Shown piece by piece: positions 1 to 6,074 of a stretch of DNA of 9,316 nt. The stretch comes from UBA1557 sp041675185 (GTDB taxonomy: Bacteria; Patescibacteriota; Patescibacteriia; Magasanikbacterales; UBA922). Below the pieces are notes generated by a model. That model saw only the letters and a list, made by a program, of their open reading frames with translations, ran no database searches and was not told the DNA's origin. The first letter of the stretch is position 1, and each line of letters starts with the position of its first letter. Where the stretch lies: NCBI GenBank assembly GCA_041675185.1, contig JBAYUH010000030.1:1-9316 (forward strand), read 5' to 3'. A program made the position numbers and the translations under genes.

Positions 1-908
1 ATACCTTTGGTTGACAAATCTGTTTTTGTTCTTTGGACATCAGCACCTTCTTTATCAATTTTGTTGATAGCAACGACACATGGCAACTTCGCAGCTTTTA
101 TAATTTTTATTGCTTCTTCAGTCTGTGGTTTGACACCGTCATCTGCAGCTACAATAAGAATAGCAATATCAGCAACTTTGGCACCACGACCACGCATCAT
201 AGAGAAAGCTTCGTGACCTGGAGTATCAATAAAAGTAAGAGCACGTTCTTTCTTATTTTTTGGATCTTTCCAAACTGTCTGATAAGCACCAATATGCTGA
301 GTAATTCCACCAGCTTCTGTATCGATAATATTGGCATGACGAATAGTATCTAGTAATTTTGTTTTACCATGATCAACATGTCCCATCACTACAATAACAG
401 GTGCACGTGGTTGCAAATTCTTAGCTTTGGACAAAGCTTCTTCCAAATTTTGGACACGCTCTTCTTCTTTCTTTACTTCCTCTTGATTACTATCTTCTCT
501 GTATACAGTAAAACCAAGGTCTTCAGCCATAATAGACATAGTATCAAAATCAAGATTTTGATTTTGATTGGCCAAAATACCATTTTTCATAAGTTCAGTA
601 ATGATTTGGGTTGTTGTCATGTTCAATTTTTCAGCAAATTCTCTCACAACCAATTTTTCAGGCAAAGTGACATCTTGACCAAGTTCTTTACGTAATTCTT
701 TTTCTTTTAATTTCTTTTCTTCTAATTCTTGTTTTTTCTTTTCTTCTAATTCACGTTTGATATATTTCCAACGACGCATCACTTGTTCAGCTGTTGCATC
801 ATCAATCTTGATAGCTTTACGACCAATATCAAAACCATATTGAGGCAAGACATCCAATAATTCTACAGTATTTATTCTAAGTTTACGAGCTAGTTCGGTG
901 ACGTTCAT
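1..908 (-). CDS. infB: Translation initiation factor IF-2, N-terminal 302 residues (runs off the left edge)
   Basis: IF-2 is the GTPase that brings initiator fMet-tRNA to the 30S subunit and promotes 70S joining. Reading the minus strand from the ATG at 908-906 gives an IF2_N-type helical segment (about residues 1-50, MNVTELARKL...), a Lys/Glu-rich helix (50-76), a second IF2_N-like segment (about 82-135) and the start of the GTPase domain. In that domain I see G1 GHVDHGKT (176-183), the G2 region GGITQHIG (200-207), G3 DTPGH (228-232) and G4 NKID (282-285). The frame is open at base 1; the rest of the G domain and domains II-IV lie outside. Only about 165 residues precede the G domain, short for the family. 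An in-frame TAA lies four codons upstream, so the ATG is the only plausible start. No Shine-Dalgarno precedes it; a 9-bp tandem repeat lies in that place. It has its own promoter. Identity is certain. Confidence 0.97.
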   Translation of the reverse strand, partial: MNVTELARKLRINTVELLDVLPQYGFDIGRKAIKIDDATAEQVMRRWKYIKRELEEKKKQELEEKKLKEKELRKELGQDVTLPEKLVVREFAEKLNMTTTQIITELMKNGILANQNQNLDFDTMSIMAEDLGFTVYREDSNQEEVKKEEERVQNLEEALSKAKNLQPRAPVIVVMGHVDHGKTKLLDTIRHANIIDTEAGGITQHIGAYQTVWKDPKNKKERALTFIDTPGHEAFSMMRGRGAKVADIAILIVAADDGVKPQTEEAIKIIKAAKLPCVVAINKIDKEGADVQRTKTDLSTKG

Positions 909-916
909 GTGTATTG

Positions 917-952
917 AAGGCTTACGAGGCTTACAAGGCTTACAAGGCCTAC
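917..952 (-). repeat. Four tandem 9-bp units (GTAAGCCTT) in the infB leader
   Basis: Read in the infB sense the units are GTAGGCCTT, GTAAGCCTC and two GTAAGCCTT. The array ends 8 nt before the ATG and lies within the predicted roughly 65-nt leader RNA. The same unit, in the same orientation relative to the gene, occurs three times directly before the truB start codon (4999-5025). A function is not known. Confidence 0.85.
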
Positions 953-979
953 GATGCTTCTTATTTAATGAATGAAAAT

Positions 980-1008
980 ATTATATAGGAAATATTTGAA
1001 AAAGTCAA
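980..1008 (-). promoter_or_regulatory. Sigma-70-type promoter of infB
   Basis: On the minus strand: TTGACT (1003-1008), a 17-bp spacer, and TATAAT (980-985). The predicted start of transcription is near 973, giving a leader of about 65 nt before the infB ATG at 908. Ten of twelve or better match to consensus at ideal spacing; it lies just past the terminator of the upstream small gene. Confidence 0.85.
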
Positions 1009-1030
1009 TTATTTGGCTAAAATTATGAGC

Positions 1031-1065
1031 AAACAAAAAACACCTCTTTTAGATGTGCTTTGTTT
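1031..1065 (-). terminator. Intrinsic terminator of the small membrane-protein gene
   Basis: On the minus strand an A-rich run with CACATCT pairs, with one mismatch, to AGAGGTG around an AAA loop, followed by TTTTTTGTTT. The flanking AAACAAA and TTTGTTT also pair, so the stem has an A/T outer part. It closes the transcription unit that begins at the promoter at 1391-1419 and insulates infB from it. Confidence 0.75.
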
Positions 1066-1066
1066 C

Positions 1067-1103
1067 GCCCCTCCTTTTTCCTCCTTTGTTGTGTGTTTGG
1101 GGC
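1067..1103 (-). other. 3'-UTR hairpin with two AGGAGG motifs in its loop
   Basis: Between the stop codon of the small gene and its terminator, GCCCC (1099-1103) and GGGGC (1067-1071) can pair. The enclosed purine-rich segment has two AGGAGG sequences (1080-1085 and 1070-1075, the latter overlapping the stem). Neither is followed by a start codon at a usable distance, so they are not ordinary ribosome-binding sites for a second gene. Confidence 0.45.
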
Positions 1104-1111
1104 TTTGTTTG

Positions 1112-1267
1112 TTAATCCTTCTTTTCGAAGAACTTGCGATCCTCCTCGAGCTTCTTGTCGAGAACTCCACAAGCCCAAGAATTGAGCTTGTTCACGCCCG
1201 CAACGAGCGGACGACGCACGATGAGAAGAATCCCACCGACCAAAGCAATACCTGCCAAACCACTCAT
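1112..1267 (-). CDS. Small single-span membrane protein, 51 residues, unknown function
   Basis: I do not recognise a family. The start at 1267 is chosen because TAGGGAG lies about 8 nt upstream, the only convincing Shine-Dalgarno in the window; the frame could extend upstream to an ATG at 1288 or a GTG at 1321. Residues 3-17 (GLAGIALVGGILLIV) form a glycine-rich hydrophobic segment followed by RRP, suggesting a membrane anchor with the rest in the cytoplasm by the positive-inside rule. Residues 35-51 are highly charged and helical (LDKKLEEDRKFFEKKD). There is a single Cys at position 33. All six lysines are AAG, whereas neighbouring genes mostly use AAA, and the gene is GC-richer than its surroundings, so recent transfer or strong expression is possible. 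It is monocistronic, with its own promoter and terminator. Coding is likely but not proven; the transcript could also be a structured RNA. Confidence 0.6.
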   Translation of the reverse strand: MSGLAGIALVGGILLIVRRPLVAGVNKLNSWACGVLDKKLEEDRKFFEKKD

Positions 1268-1384
1268 TTCTTTTCTCCCTAGGAAAAGATTTAGCAACAT
1301 TAGCTTGCGAGACCTTCTCACACGCTTCCGTCGCTGGTGCCTAAATATTAGTGATAATAACTAGGCATCAACAACAGTAAAACA
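1268..1384 (-). other. Long structured 5' leader of the small membrane-protein gene
   Basis: From the predicted transcription start (about 1384) to the ATG are some 117 nt. TGCCTA and TAGGCA can close one hairpin (roughly 1338-1367). GAGA and TCTC, flanked by GC pairs, can form another (about 1304-1324). I do not recognise a known riboswitch or ribosomal-protein leader motif. The length and structure suggest control at the RNA level, which is inference only. Confidence 0.4.
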
Positions 1385-1390
1385 CCCAAG

Positions 1391-1419
1391 AGTATACTAC
1401 TTTTTGGGATTTTTGTCAA
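1391..1419 (-). promoter_or_regulatory. Consensus sigma-70 promoter of the small membrane-protein gene
   Basis: On the minus strand: TTGACA (1414-1419), 17 bp, TATACT (1391-1396). It is a perfect -35 with near-perfect -10 at ideal spacing, among the strongest promoters in the window. It sits directly downstream of the transketolase terminator, so this unit is transcribed independently. Confidence 0.88.
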
Positions 1420-1442
1420 GTGTCTAAAAAAATTATAAAAAC

Positions 1443-1486
1443 AAAAAAAAGACAAATTTCTCCGTCAGCCGACGGATCAATTTGTC
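1443..1486 (-). terminator. Strong intrinsic terminator of the transketolase gene
   Basis: GACAAATT (1451-1458) pairs with AATTTGTC (1479-1486), and inside it CCGTC (1462-1466) pairs with GACGG (1471-1475) around a 4-nt loop. On the minus strand the stem is followed by eight T (1443-1450). It begins about 20 nt after the transketolase stop codon. Confidence 0.92.
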
Positions 1487-1506
1487 ATTCCTTGTTAAAT
1501 CCAAAC

Positions 1507-3780
1507 CTATTTTATTCCTAAAATTTTTTTCTTAATGTCTTTCGCTGTCAACTTCGCCATTTCATAAACTTCTTCCACACTACCACTTGCCAAATAAGTT
1601 TCTAAACCAACAGAACGTTCCTCGAAATAATCATTGTCTATAAAATCACGCAAAAATCCTTTCCAACCGGCGTGTAGAGTTACTCCAACTTTTCTATCTT
1701 CTTGAGAAAAAATATTATCTGCTTTTTTCTTATTTTTCTTTTTTAATTCTATAAATAATTCTGGAGAAGTTACTACTACAACTTTGATATCCATTTTTTC
1801 TTTTTCCAAATCTGGTAAAACTTGCAACAAATTATTCAAAACAATTGCACCAGAAACTGCCACACACATTTTCTTATTACCATTATTCTTGTAATCTTTG
1901 AAAATATAAGCACCCTGTACAGCTTCTTTGACTTGAGGAACAGTCTGTCCACAACAAGCATTTTTACCACGTTTGAGTACTGGTACATCTGGACGAGAAA
2001 CTGACAAGACAATTGGTTCGCCAATTTTCATAGCATAAAAAAGCATTTCTATTGTTTCATTAGCATCTGTTGGTTTGTAGACTTTTATTCCAGGATAAGC
2101 GCTATACATACTCATCCAATAAAGTCCTTGGTGTGTTGGTCCATCTTCACCAACTTCTGGTCCATCATGACTAGCAAGTACTATGAAAAATCCTTTGTGT
2201 TCTGGATAAAGATGGTTGTTGATAACTGCCACACGGACACCATTACACATCATCGAAGTAAAAGCTGCATAAGTTCCCACCACTGAAGCTGGAGCAAAAT
2301 TCCCTGGCAACCTGTCAAGTGTCATACCAGTACCCATCATGCCCATATTTTGCTCAGCAATACCATAGCGAATACCACGACCATATAGATTTTTTCTATT
2401 TATTATACCAAAAACATTTTCAGCTTTGTCAGTCTTGACTGATTCTGACAAATCCCCTGCTCCAGCCCAAAAAAAAGCACTTTCTTTCATTAACCATTCA
2501 AAAAATACTTGACTAGCCTTTCTTGTAGCAACTTTTTGTTCTGTGGCAAAAACTAATTCTGATGGTAATTTCGTAGGTCTTTCAATATCTGTCACACTTT
2601 TGAAATTTCTATTTTTCAAAGTTTTTTTCATTTGTGCTAAAACTTTTTGTTCACTTGGAATTTTTTTACTGGCGACTTTCAATCTACTGACAATATAAGT
2701 AGACAATGAATTATCCAAATCAACTAAAATACTTTCAATATCTGGTAAAATATTTCCTTCTTTACCAGGAATTAATGTTTTTTTATTCAAATTCAATCTA
2801 TTTTCTATTTCCACATATTCATCATGTTTGACTTGTGAACCGTGTGATTTGTTGGAATTTTCTAGACTACCATAATCTTTTCCTTTCCAAGTATGAGCAA
2901 TTACTACAGTAGGATTGCTATTATCAAAAACTTTTTCCGAAGCTAGACGATAAGCATAAACACATTCCAAAATATTGTGACCATTTATTTCAATTACATT
3001 CCAACCTAGCCCTAACCAATTGTTAATATACTTGTTTGATAATACTTCATCAATATCACCATCAATACCAAAATGATTGTAATCTAGTGATACTATCATA
3101 TTGTCAGCACCTACAGTATGCAAAATATTGCGAGCTTCATAAGTCATACCTTCTTCACTTTCAGCATCACCCATAAAAACCCAAACTTTACTACCAGTAT
3201 TAGCTGACTTATGAGTAATAGCTAATCCTCCAGCAGCAGAAAAACCATGTCCAGAAGGACCAGTAGAGATATCACTAAGTGGAGTATAACTTTCAGCATG
3301 TCCTGGTAGTCCACCACCTTTTCTAAATCTAGCCAAATCTTTTCCCAAAATTGCATGCAATTTTTTGGCATCAAACTTCACACCTTTCTTTTGCAAACTT
3401 TCATAAAACAAAACTAAACCACTATAAAGTCCAGGTGTACAATGACCAGCTGACCAAACAACTCTATCACGACAAACATTTTTTGGATCAAGTGGATCAA
3501 AAGCCATCACTCCACCAAGTGTCAATGCCAAAAATTGTTCTACTTTGGCACTAGATCCACCAGGATGACCTGAACGTGAGCCTTCTACTGTTGCAAAAAT
3601 AAGTTCACGCATTAAAGTAGAAATTTTATTTAATTTGTCAACTTCAATACCTGGCAAACTTACCAATTCCAAATCTTGTAATTTCAAATAACTACCACCT
3701 TCAAAATCGTATTTAAATTTTGTCAGATTATTTTGCTTGAATTTTTCGAAATCTGTTTTGTTTAGTAAGTTGTAACTCAT
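1507..3780 (-). CDS. tkt: Transketolase, 757 residues, one chain
   Basis: Transketolase moves two-carbon ketol units between sugar phosphates, using thiamine diphosphate (ThDP) and a divalent metal, in the non-oxidative pentose phosphate pathway; it is cytosolic. Both ThDP domains and the C-terminal domain are in one chain. Visible motifs: SGHPGGS (70-76, His72), GHCTPGLYS (112-120), TGPSGHG (173-179), the ThDP/metal motif starting GDAESEEG (204-211) and ending DYNHFGIDG (233-241), HTWKG (296-300), the pyrimidine-domain GIAEQ with the probable activating Glu476, and HDGPEVGEDGPTHQ (538-551). It is about 90 residues longer than a typical bacterial enzyme (about 660), partly through a Lys-rich linker near 320-420. 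GDA replaces the usual GDG. Glu in a GIAEQ context also resembles DXS, but the HDG...GEDGPTHQ motif favours transketolase. No Shine-Dalgarno precedes the ATG. It lies 128 bp behind the methyltransferase gene, with a palindromic repeat between. The family is firm; substrate range is less so. Confidence 0.9.
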   Translation of the reverse strand: MSYNLLNKTDFEKFKQNNLTKFKYDFEGGSYLKLQDLELVSLPGIEVDKLNKISTLMRELIFATVEGSRSGHPGGSSAKVEQFLALTLGGVMAFDPLDPKNVCRDRVVWSAGHCTPGLYSGLVLFYESLQKKGVKFDAKKLHAILGKDLARFRKGGGLPGHAESYTPLSDISTGPSGHGFSAAGGLAITHKSANTGSKVWVFMGDAESEEGMTYEARNILHTVGADNMIVSLDYNHFGIDGDIDEVLSNKYINNWLGLGWNVIEINGHNILECVYAYRLASEKVFDNSNPTVVIAHTWKGKDYGSLENSNKSHGSQVKHDEYVEIENRLNLNKKTLIPGKEGNILPDIESILVDLDNSLSTYIVSRLKVASKKIPSEQKVLAQMKKTLKNRNFKSVTDIERPTKLPSELVFATEQKVATRKASQVFFEWLMKESAFFWAGAGDLSESVKTDKAENVFGIINRKNLYGRGIRYGIAEQNMGMMGTGMTLDRLPGNFAPASVVGTYAAFTSMMCNGVRVAVINNHLYPEHKGFFIVLASHDGPEVGEDGPTHQGLYWMSMYSAYPGIKVYKPTDANETIEMLFYAMKIGEPIVLSVSRPDVPVLKRGKNACCGQTVPQVKEAVQGAYIFKDYKNNGNKKMCVAVSGAIVLNNLLQVLPDLEKEKMDIKVVVVTSPELFIELKKKNKKKADNIFSQEDRKVGVTLHAGWKGFLRDFIDNDYFEERSVGLETYLASGSVEEVYEMAKLTAKDIKKKILGIK

Positions 3781-3795
3781 ATTTATAAAATTTAG

Positions 3796-3890
3796 GAATT
3801 TAGGAATTTTAAATTTCGAAACAATTTTTAATTTCTAAATTTAAAATTTAGTCATTGTTTTAAAATTCAAAATTTCTAAATTTAAAATTA
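3796..3890. repeat. AT-rich palindromic intergenic repeat, copy A
   Basis: Between the methyltransferase and transketolase genes. The left arm GAATTTTAAATTTCGAAACA (from 3805) and the right arm ATTGTTTTAAAATTCAAAAT (from 3854) are roughly inverted copies. Both arms recur in the same order and orientation downstream of rny (7763-7884). It may form a hairpin in RNA; no coding potential is seen. Confidence 0.7.
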
Positions 3891-3908
3891 GTTAATATTA
3901 TAGTAAAT

Positions 3909-4850
3909 TTAAGTATCTTTATTATGATTAGTCTTTTTAGCCAAAACAATATACCCCTGCACTTCCAAAAATTTTCCCAAAGTCAACATTTCCACAAGAC
4001 CATAAAATTCTGCCAAAGCTGTAGACACTGGTTGAGTTTTTTTCTTAATCCAATATAGCACTTTATTGATATTTCGTAAAAAGAAAAATCTTTTTTGTTT
4101 TTGCAAAGCTTCGTAAAACTCATCAGGATGGACAAAGAAACTAAGCCAAAAAGCTGTGTACATTTTTTTTATTTCAAAACTACTATTTTCTAATAAATTT
4201 TTCAATTCATCTTTGGAATAAAGTGAGATATGAAACTCAGCGTGTGGATCAGTATTGCAACCTCTCTTATACAAATAATTTCTAATATAAGCATGTTTAC
4301 CCAATTTTGATTCACTAAACATAGCTAGTCTACCACCAAGCACAAGTACACGCTGTAATTCTTCCAACCAATTTGGCACATCTTTTACATGACCCAAAAC
4401 ATCTGAAGAAAAAACAACATCAAAAAAATTGTTTTGGAAAGGTAACAAATCATTTTCATAGAAATCAAACTTAGCCCAAACCCCATATTCTTTGACACGC
4501 TTCTTGGCCAATTCTATTTGTATTTTTATGACATCAACTCCGTAAACTTCTACTTTCTTTCCCCACATCTTTTTCATTTCAATAACACTAGCTCCTGTAC
4601 CACAACCAATATCCAAAATACGTAATTTGGAAAATTTACCTGTTTGTTTGTTTGCTTTTCTTTTTTCCTTTAGACTCTTTTCTATCCAGTTGTACAACAA
4701 AAGTTTTTTCGGGAAAAAAAATAATTTCATTTTGTCAGCCAAACTAAATTCTGAATTAACCGAAAAAATAGGACGAGCATCCCAAAATTCTTCTATCCCA
4801 ATTTCTGATGGTTTTCCCCAGCCCATGACTTGTCTTGATTTTTCTGTCAT
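3909..4850 (-). CDS. Class I SAM-dependent methyltransferase, 313 residues, substrate unknown
   Basis: The Rossmann-like methyltransferase core is clear: motif I LDIGCGTG (79-86) binds S-adenosylmethionine. VYGVDV (102-107) is the second strand, with the acidic residue that usually contacts the ribose. NDLLPF (133-138) and FFDVVFSSDVLGHV (142-155) are motifs III-IV of the Methyltransf_11 type, and LQRVLVLGGRLAMFSE (165-180) is the post-core strand. A 75-residue N-terminal extension contains KLFFFPKKLLLY (42-53). A C-terminal region of about 130 residues is aromatic- and lysine-rich (for example KRFFFLR), which could favour a membrane-side or lipid-like substrate, but no transmembrane segment is certain. 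Nothing identifies the substrate; quinone/lipid, small-molecule or glycan methylation are all open. A TATAAT box ends 8 nt before the ATG, suggesting a leaderless mRNA. It may be co-transcribed with the transketolase gene downstream. Confidence 0.88.
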   Translation of the reverse strand: MTEKSRQVMGWGKPSEIGIEEFWDARPIFSVNSEFSLADKMKLFFFPKKLLLYNWIEKSLKEKRKANKQTGKFSKLRILDIGCGTGASVIEMKKMWGKKVEVYGVDVIKIQIELAKKRVKEYGVWAKFDFYENDLLPFQNNFFDVVFSSDVLGHVKDVPNWLEELQRVLVLGGRLAMFSESKLGKHAYIRNYLYKRGCNTDPHAEFHISLYSKDELKNLLENSSFEIKKMYTAFWLSFFVHPDEFYEALQKQKRFFFLRNINKVLYWIKKKTQPVSTALAEFYGLVEMLTLGKFLEVQGYIVLAKKTNHNKDT

Positions 4851-4858
4851 ATTTATAT

Positions 4859-4887
4859 ATTATAACACAGAGGACAGAATATTTGAA
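4859..4887 (-). promoter_or_regulatory. Promoter of the methyltransferase gene, probably leaderless
   Basis: On the minus strand: TTCAAA (4882-4887), 17 bp, TATAAT (4859-4864). The -10 is perfect, the -35 matches four of six. Only 8 nt separate the -10 box from the ATG, so the expected transcription start falls at or within 2 nt of the start codon. Confidence 0.65.
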
Positions 4888-4974
4888 AGAGCACAGTTTT
4901 AAAATTTTAAATTTAGTAATTTTAAATTTTAATTTATCCGCCTAGGGTGGAAACAATTTTGGAATGATTTAATT

Positions 4975-5003
4975 TTGAAATTAATTGATAAAAACCTTGT
5001 AAG
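4975..5003 (+). promoter_or_regulatory. Weak candidate promoter of truB
   Basis: TTGAAA (4975-4980), 17 bp, TGTAAG (4998-5003). The -35 matches five of six and the -10 four of six. The -10 would fall in the first unit of the 9-bp repeat, and a leader of about 22 nt would result. It is the best candidate in this gap but far from certain in such AT-rich DNA. Confidence 0.3.
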
Positions 5004-5025
5004 CCTTGTGAGCTTTGTAAGCCTT
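4999..5025 (+). repeat. Three tandem 9-bp units (GTAAGCCTT) before truB
   Basis: Units are GTAAGCCTT, GTGAGCTTT and GTAAGCCTT, ending 6 nt before the truB ATG. This is the same unit, orientation and distance to the start codon as in infB (917-952). The period is three codons, so it stays in frame with truB. If translation began at the TTG at 4975 it would encode repeated Val-Ser-Leu/Phe. Confidence 0.85.
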
Positions 5026-5031
5026 TATACT

Positions 5032-5700
5032 ATGGAAGGACAATTTTTACTAATTGACAAAGAGACTGAATGGACCAGTAACGATGTGGTAGCTTTTTTA
5101 CGTGGACGATTTAAAAGAGAAACAAAAGTAAAAAAACTTAAAATTGGTCATGCTGGTACACTTGATCCTTTTGCTACTGGATTACTCATTGTGGGAGTTG
5201 GCAAAGAAGCTACTACCAGACTAGACGAATTCAAAAACCTAGACAAAACTTACGAAGCCACTTTCAGACTTGGGGAAACTTCTACCACCCAAGATCCAGA
5301 AGGTGAAATAACTAAGACTAATTTTTTTGGAGAAATAACTTTAGAACAAGCCCAAACTGTTTTAGACAATTTTCTTGGTAAACAAAAACAAATTCCACCA
5401 ATGCACTCAGCCAAAAAAATAAAAGGCAAAAGATTGTATGAACTAGCCAGACAAGGTATAGAAATAAAAAGAGAAGCTTGTGATATTGAAATTCATCATA
5501 TCAAACTTTTGGATTTCAAATATCCAGAATTGAAAATGGAAGTGAAGTGCTCAACCGGCACCTATATCCGTCAACTAGCCCAAGACATTGGAGAAGCTCT
5601 GGGTTGTGGAGCATATTGTTTGGAACTTAGAAGAACAAGGATTGGTGATTACAAAATTGAAGATGCTATTGGTGTAAAAAATATAGATAATAGTAAATAA
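5032..5700 (+). CDS. truB: tRNA pseudouridine-55 synthase, 222 residues
   Basis: TruB isomerises U55 in the T-loop of almost all elongator tRNAs to pseudouridine. The catalytic motif GHAGTLDPFATG (39-50) carries the nucleophile Asp45. Other family motifs follow: KTYEATFRLG (72-81), GETSTTQDPEG (81-91), QIPPMHSAKK (120-129) with the PPxxSAxK signature, LYELARQG (135-142), and STGTYIRQLAQDIGEALG (174-191). At 222 residues it ends soon after the catalytic domain and lacks the C-terminal PUA/TruB_C region of longer enzymes. The ATG at 5032 is chosen because homologues begin close to GxLLIDKxxxWTSxD and the region upstream is tandem repeat; the frame itself opens from a TTG at 4975. The last codons (GATAATAGTAAATAA) run into the AATAGTAAA repeat that follows, so the C-terminal tail may be repeat-derived. 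It is divergent from the methyltransferase gene. Confidence 0.96.
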   Translation: MEGQFLLIDKETEWTSNDVVAFLRGRFKRETKVKKLKIGHAGTLDPFATGLLIVGVGKEATTRLDEFKNLDKTYEATFRLGETSTTQDPEGEITKTNFFGEITLEQAQTVLDNFLGKQKQIPPMHSAKKIKGKRLYELARQGIEIKREACDIEIHHIKLLDFKYPELKMEVKCSTGTYIRQLAQDIGEALGCGAYCLELRRTRIGDYKIEDAIGVKNIDNSK

Positions 5701-5762
5701 ACACAATAGTAAATAGTAATTAGACAATAGTAAAAAAGTGATTAGGTGATTAGATGATTAAG
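5689..5762. repeat. Short direct repeats at and after the truB stop codon
   Basis: AATAGTAAAT occurs at 5689-5698 (inside the truB end) and 5705-5714, and ACAATAGTAAA at 5703-5713 and 5724-5734 (21-bp spacing). Then GTGATTAG occurs twice in tandem (5738-5753), followed by ATGATTAA (5754-5761). No gene is seen here; no intrinsic terminator for truB is visible. Confidence 0.7.
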
Positions 5763-5811
5763 ATACCACTTGTCCACAGCCTTCTATATGACAAATAACA
5801 AAAAAAACAGA

Positions 5812-5840
5812 TTGACAAAATTATACTTCTATGTTATTAT
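5812..5840 (+). promoter_or_regulatory. Consensus sigma-70 promoter of the rny leader
   Basis: TTGACA (5812-5817), 17 bp, TATTAT (5835-5840); the transcription start is predicted near 5847. A second TTGACA (5863-5868) with TATAGT (5888-5893) 19 bp further on could be a weaker tandem promoter, but it overlaps the leader's pairing segment. Confidence 0.85.
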
Positions 5841-5929
5841 CAACAGGTAAAAACTATAGAAATTGACAAAAATGTTGATACTAGAATTATAGTTAGTTTA
5901 GCAAAATTTTTGCTTATTATTACCCAATT

Positions 5930-5995
5930 ATGTTTGAAAAAGTCTCAAAAAATGCCAAAACTATTCATTCTTCTAAAAAATACTTAAAAAAGTAA
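5930..5995 (+). CDS. Possible 21-residue leader peptide in the rny leader
   Basis: ATG at 5930 opens MFEKVSKNAKTIHSSKKYLKK and stops at 5995, three bases before the left arm of the 10-bp inverted repeat at 5998. It is lysine-rich and basic. There is no Shine-Dalgarno, and an ORF of this size arises easily by chance in AT-rich DNA. Its position just ahead of a hairpin and terminator is what makes it worth noting. Confidence 0.2.
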   Translation: MFEKVSKNAKTIHSSKKYLKK

Positions 5996-6074
5996 TAGCT
6001 TAAAATAATCCACATACCAAAACAAAAGGTAAAAAATACTATTTTAAGCCAAAAAATATCAAAATTTTTGAAAA

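Noticed and set aside
7..695. Three plus-strand open frames opposite infB
   Set aside because: They lie antisense to an unambiguous IF-2 coding sequence, have no family resemblance and no ribosome-binding site.
1013..1364. Two plus-strand open frames of 76-89 codons opposite the small membrane gene
   Set aside because: They overlap the terminator, the ORF and its leader in the wrong direction, with no promoter or RBS; the minus-strand gene has both.
3782..3787. TATAAA just before the tkt ATG as a -10 box
   Set aside because: Only 1 nt separates it from the ATG and no -35-like sequence lies 16-18 bp upstream.
4937..4951. TCCGCC/GGTGGA hairpin upstream of truB as a regulatory RNA element
   Set aside because: It has a 3-nt loop and one wobble pair, and it probably lies upstream of the truB transcription start. 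There is no T run and no second copy in the window, so a role cannot be supported.
5026..5034. TATACT directly before the truB ATG as a -10 box
   Set aside because: It abuts the start codon, so transcription would start inside the gene, and no -35 lies at a proper distance.
5689..5762. CRISPR-like array
   Set aside because: Units are 8-11 bp with spacers too short for CRISPR and no cas gene nearby.
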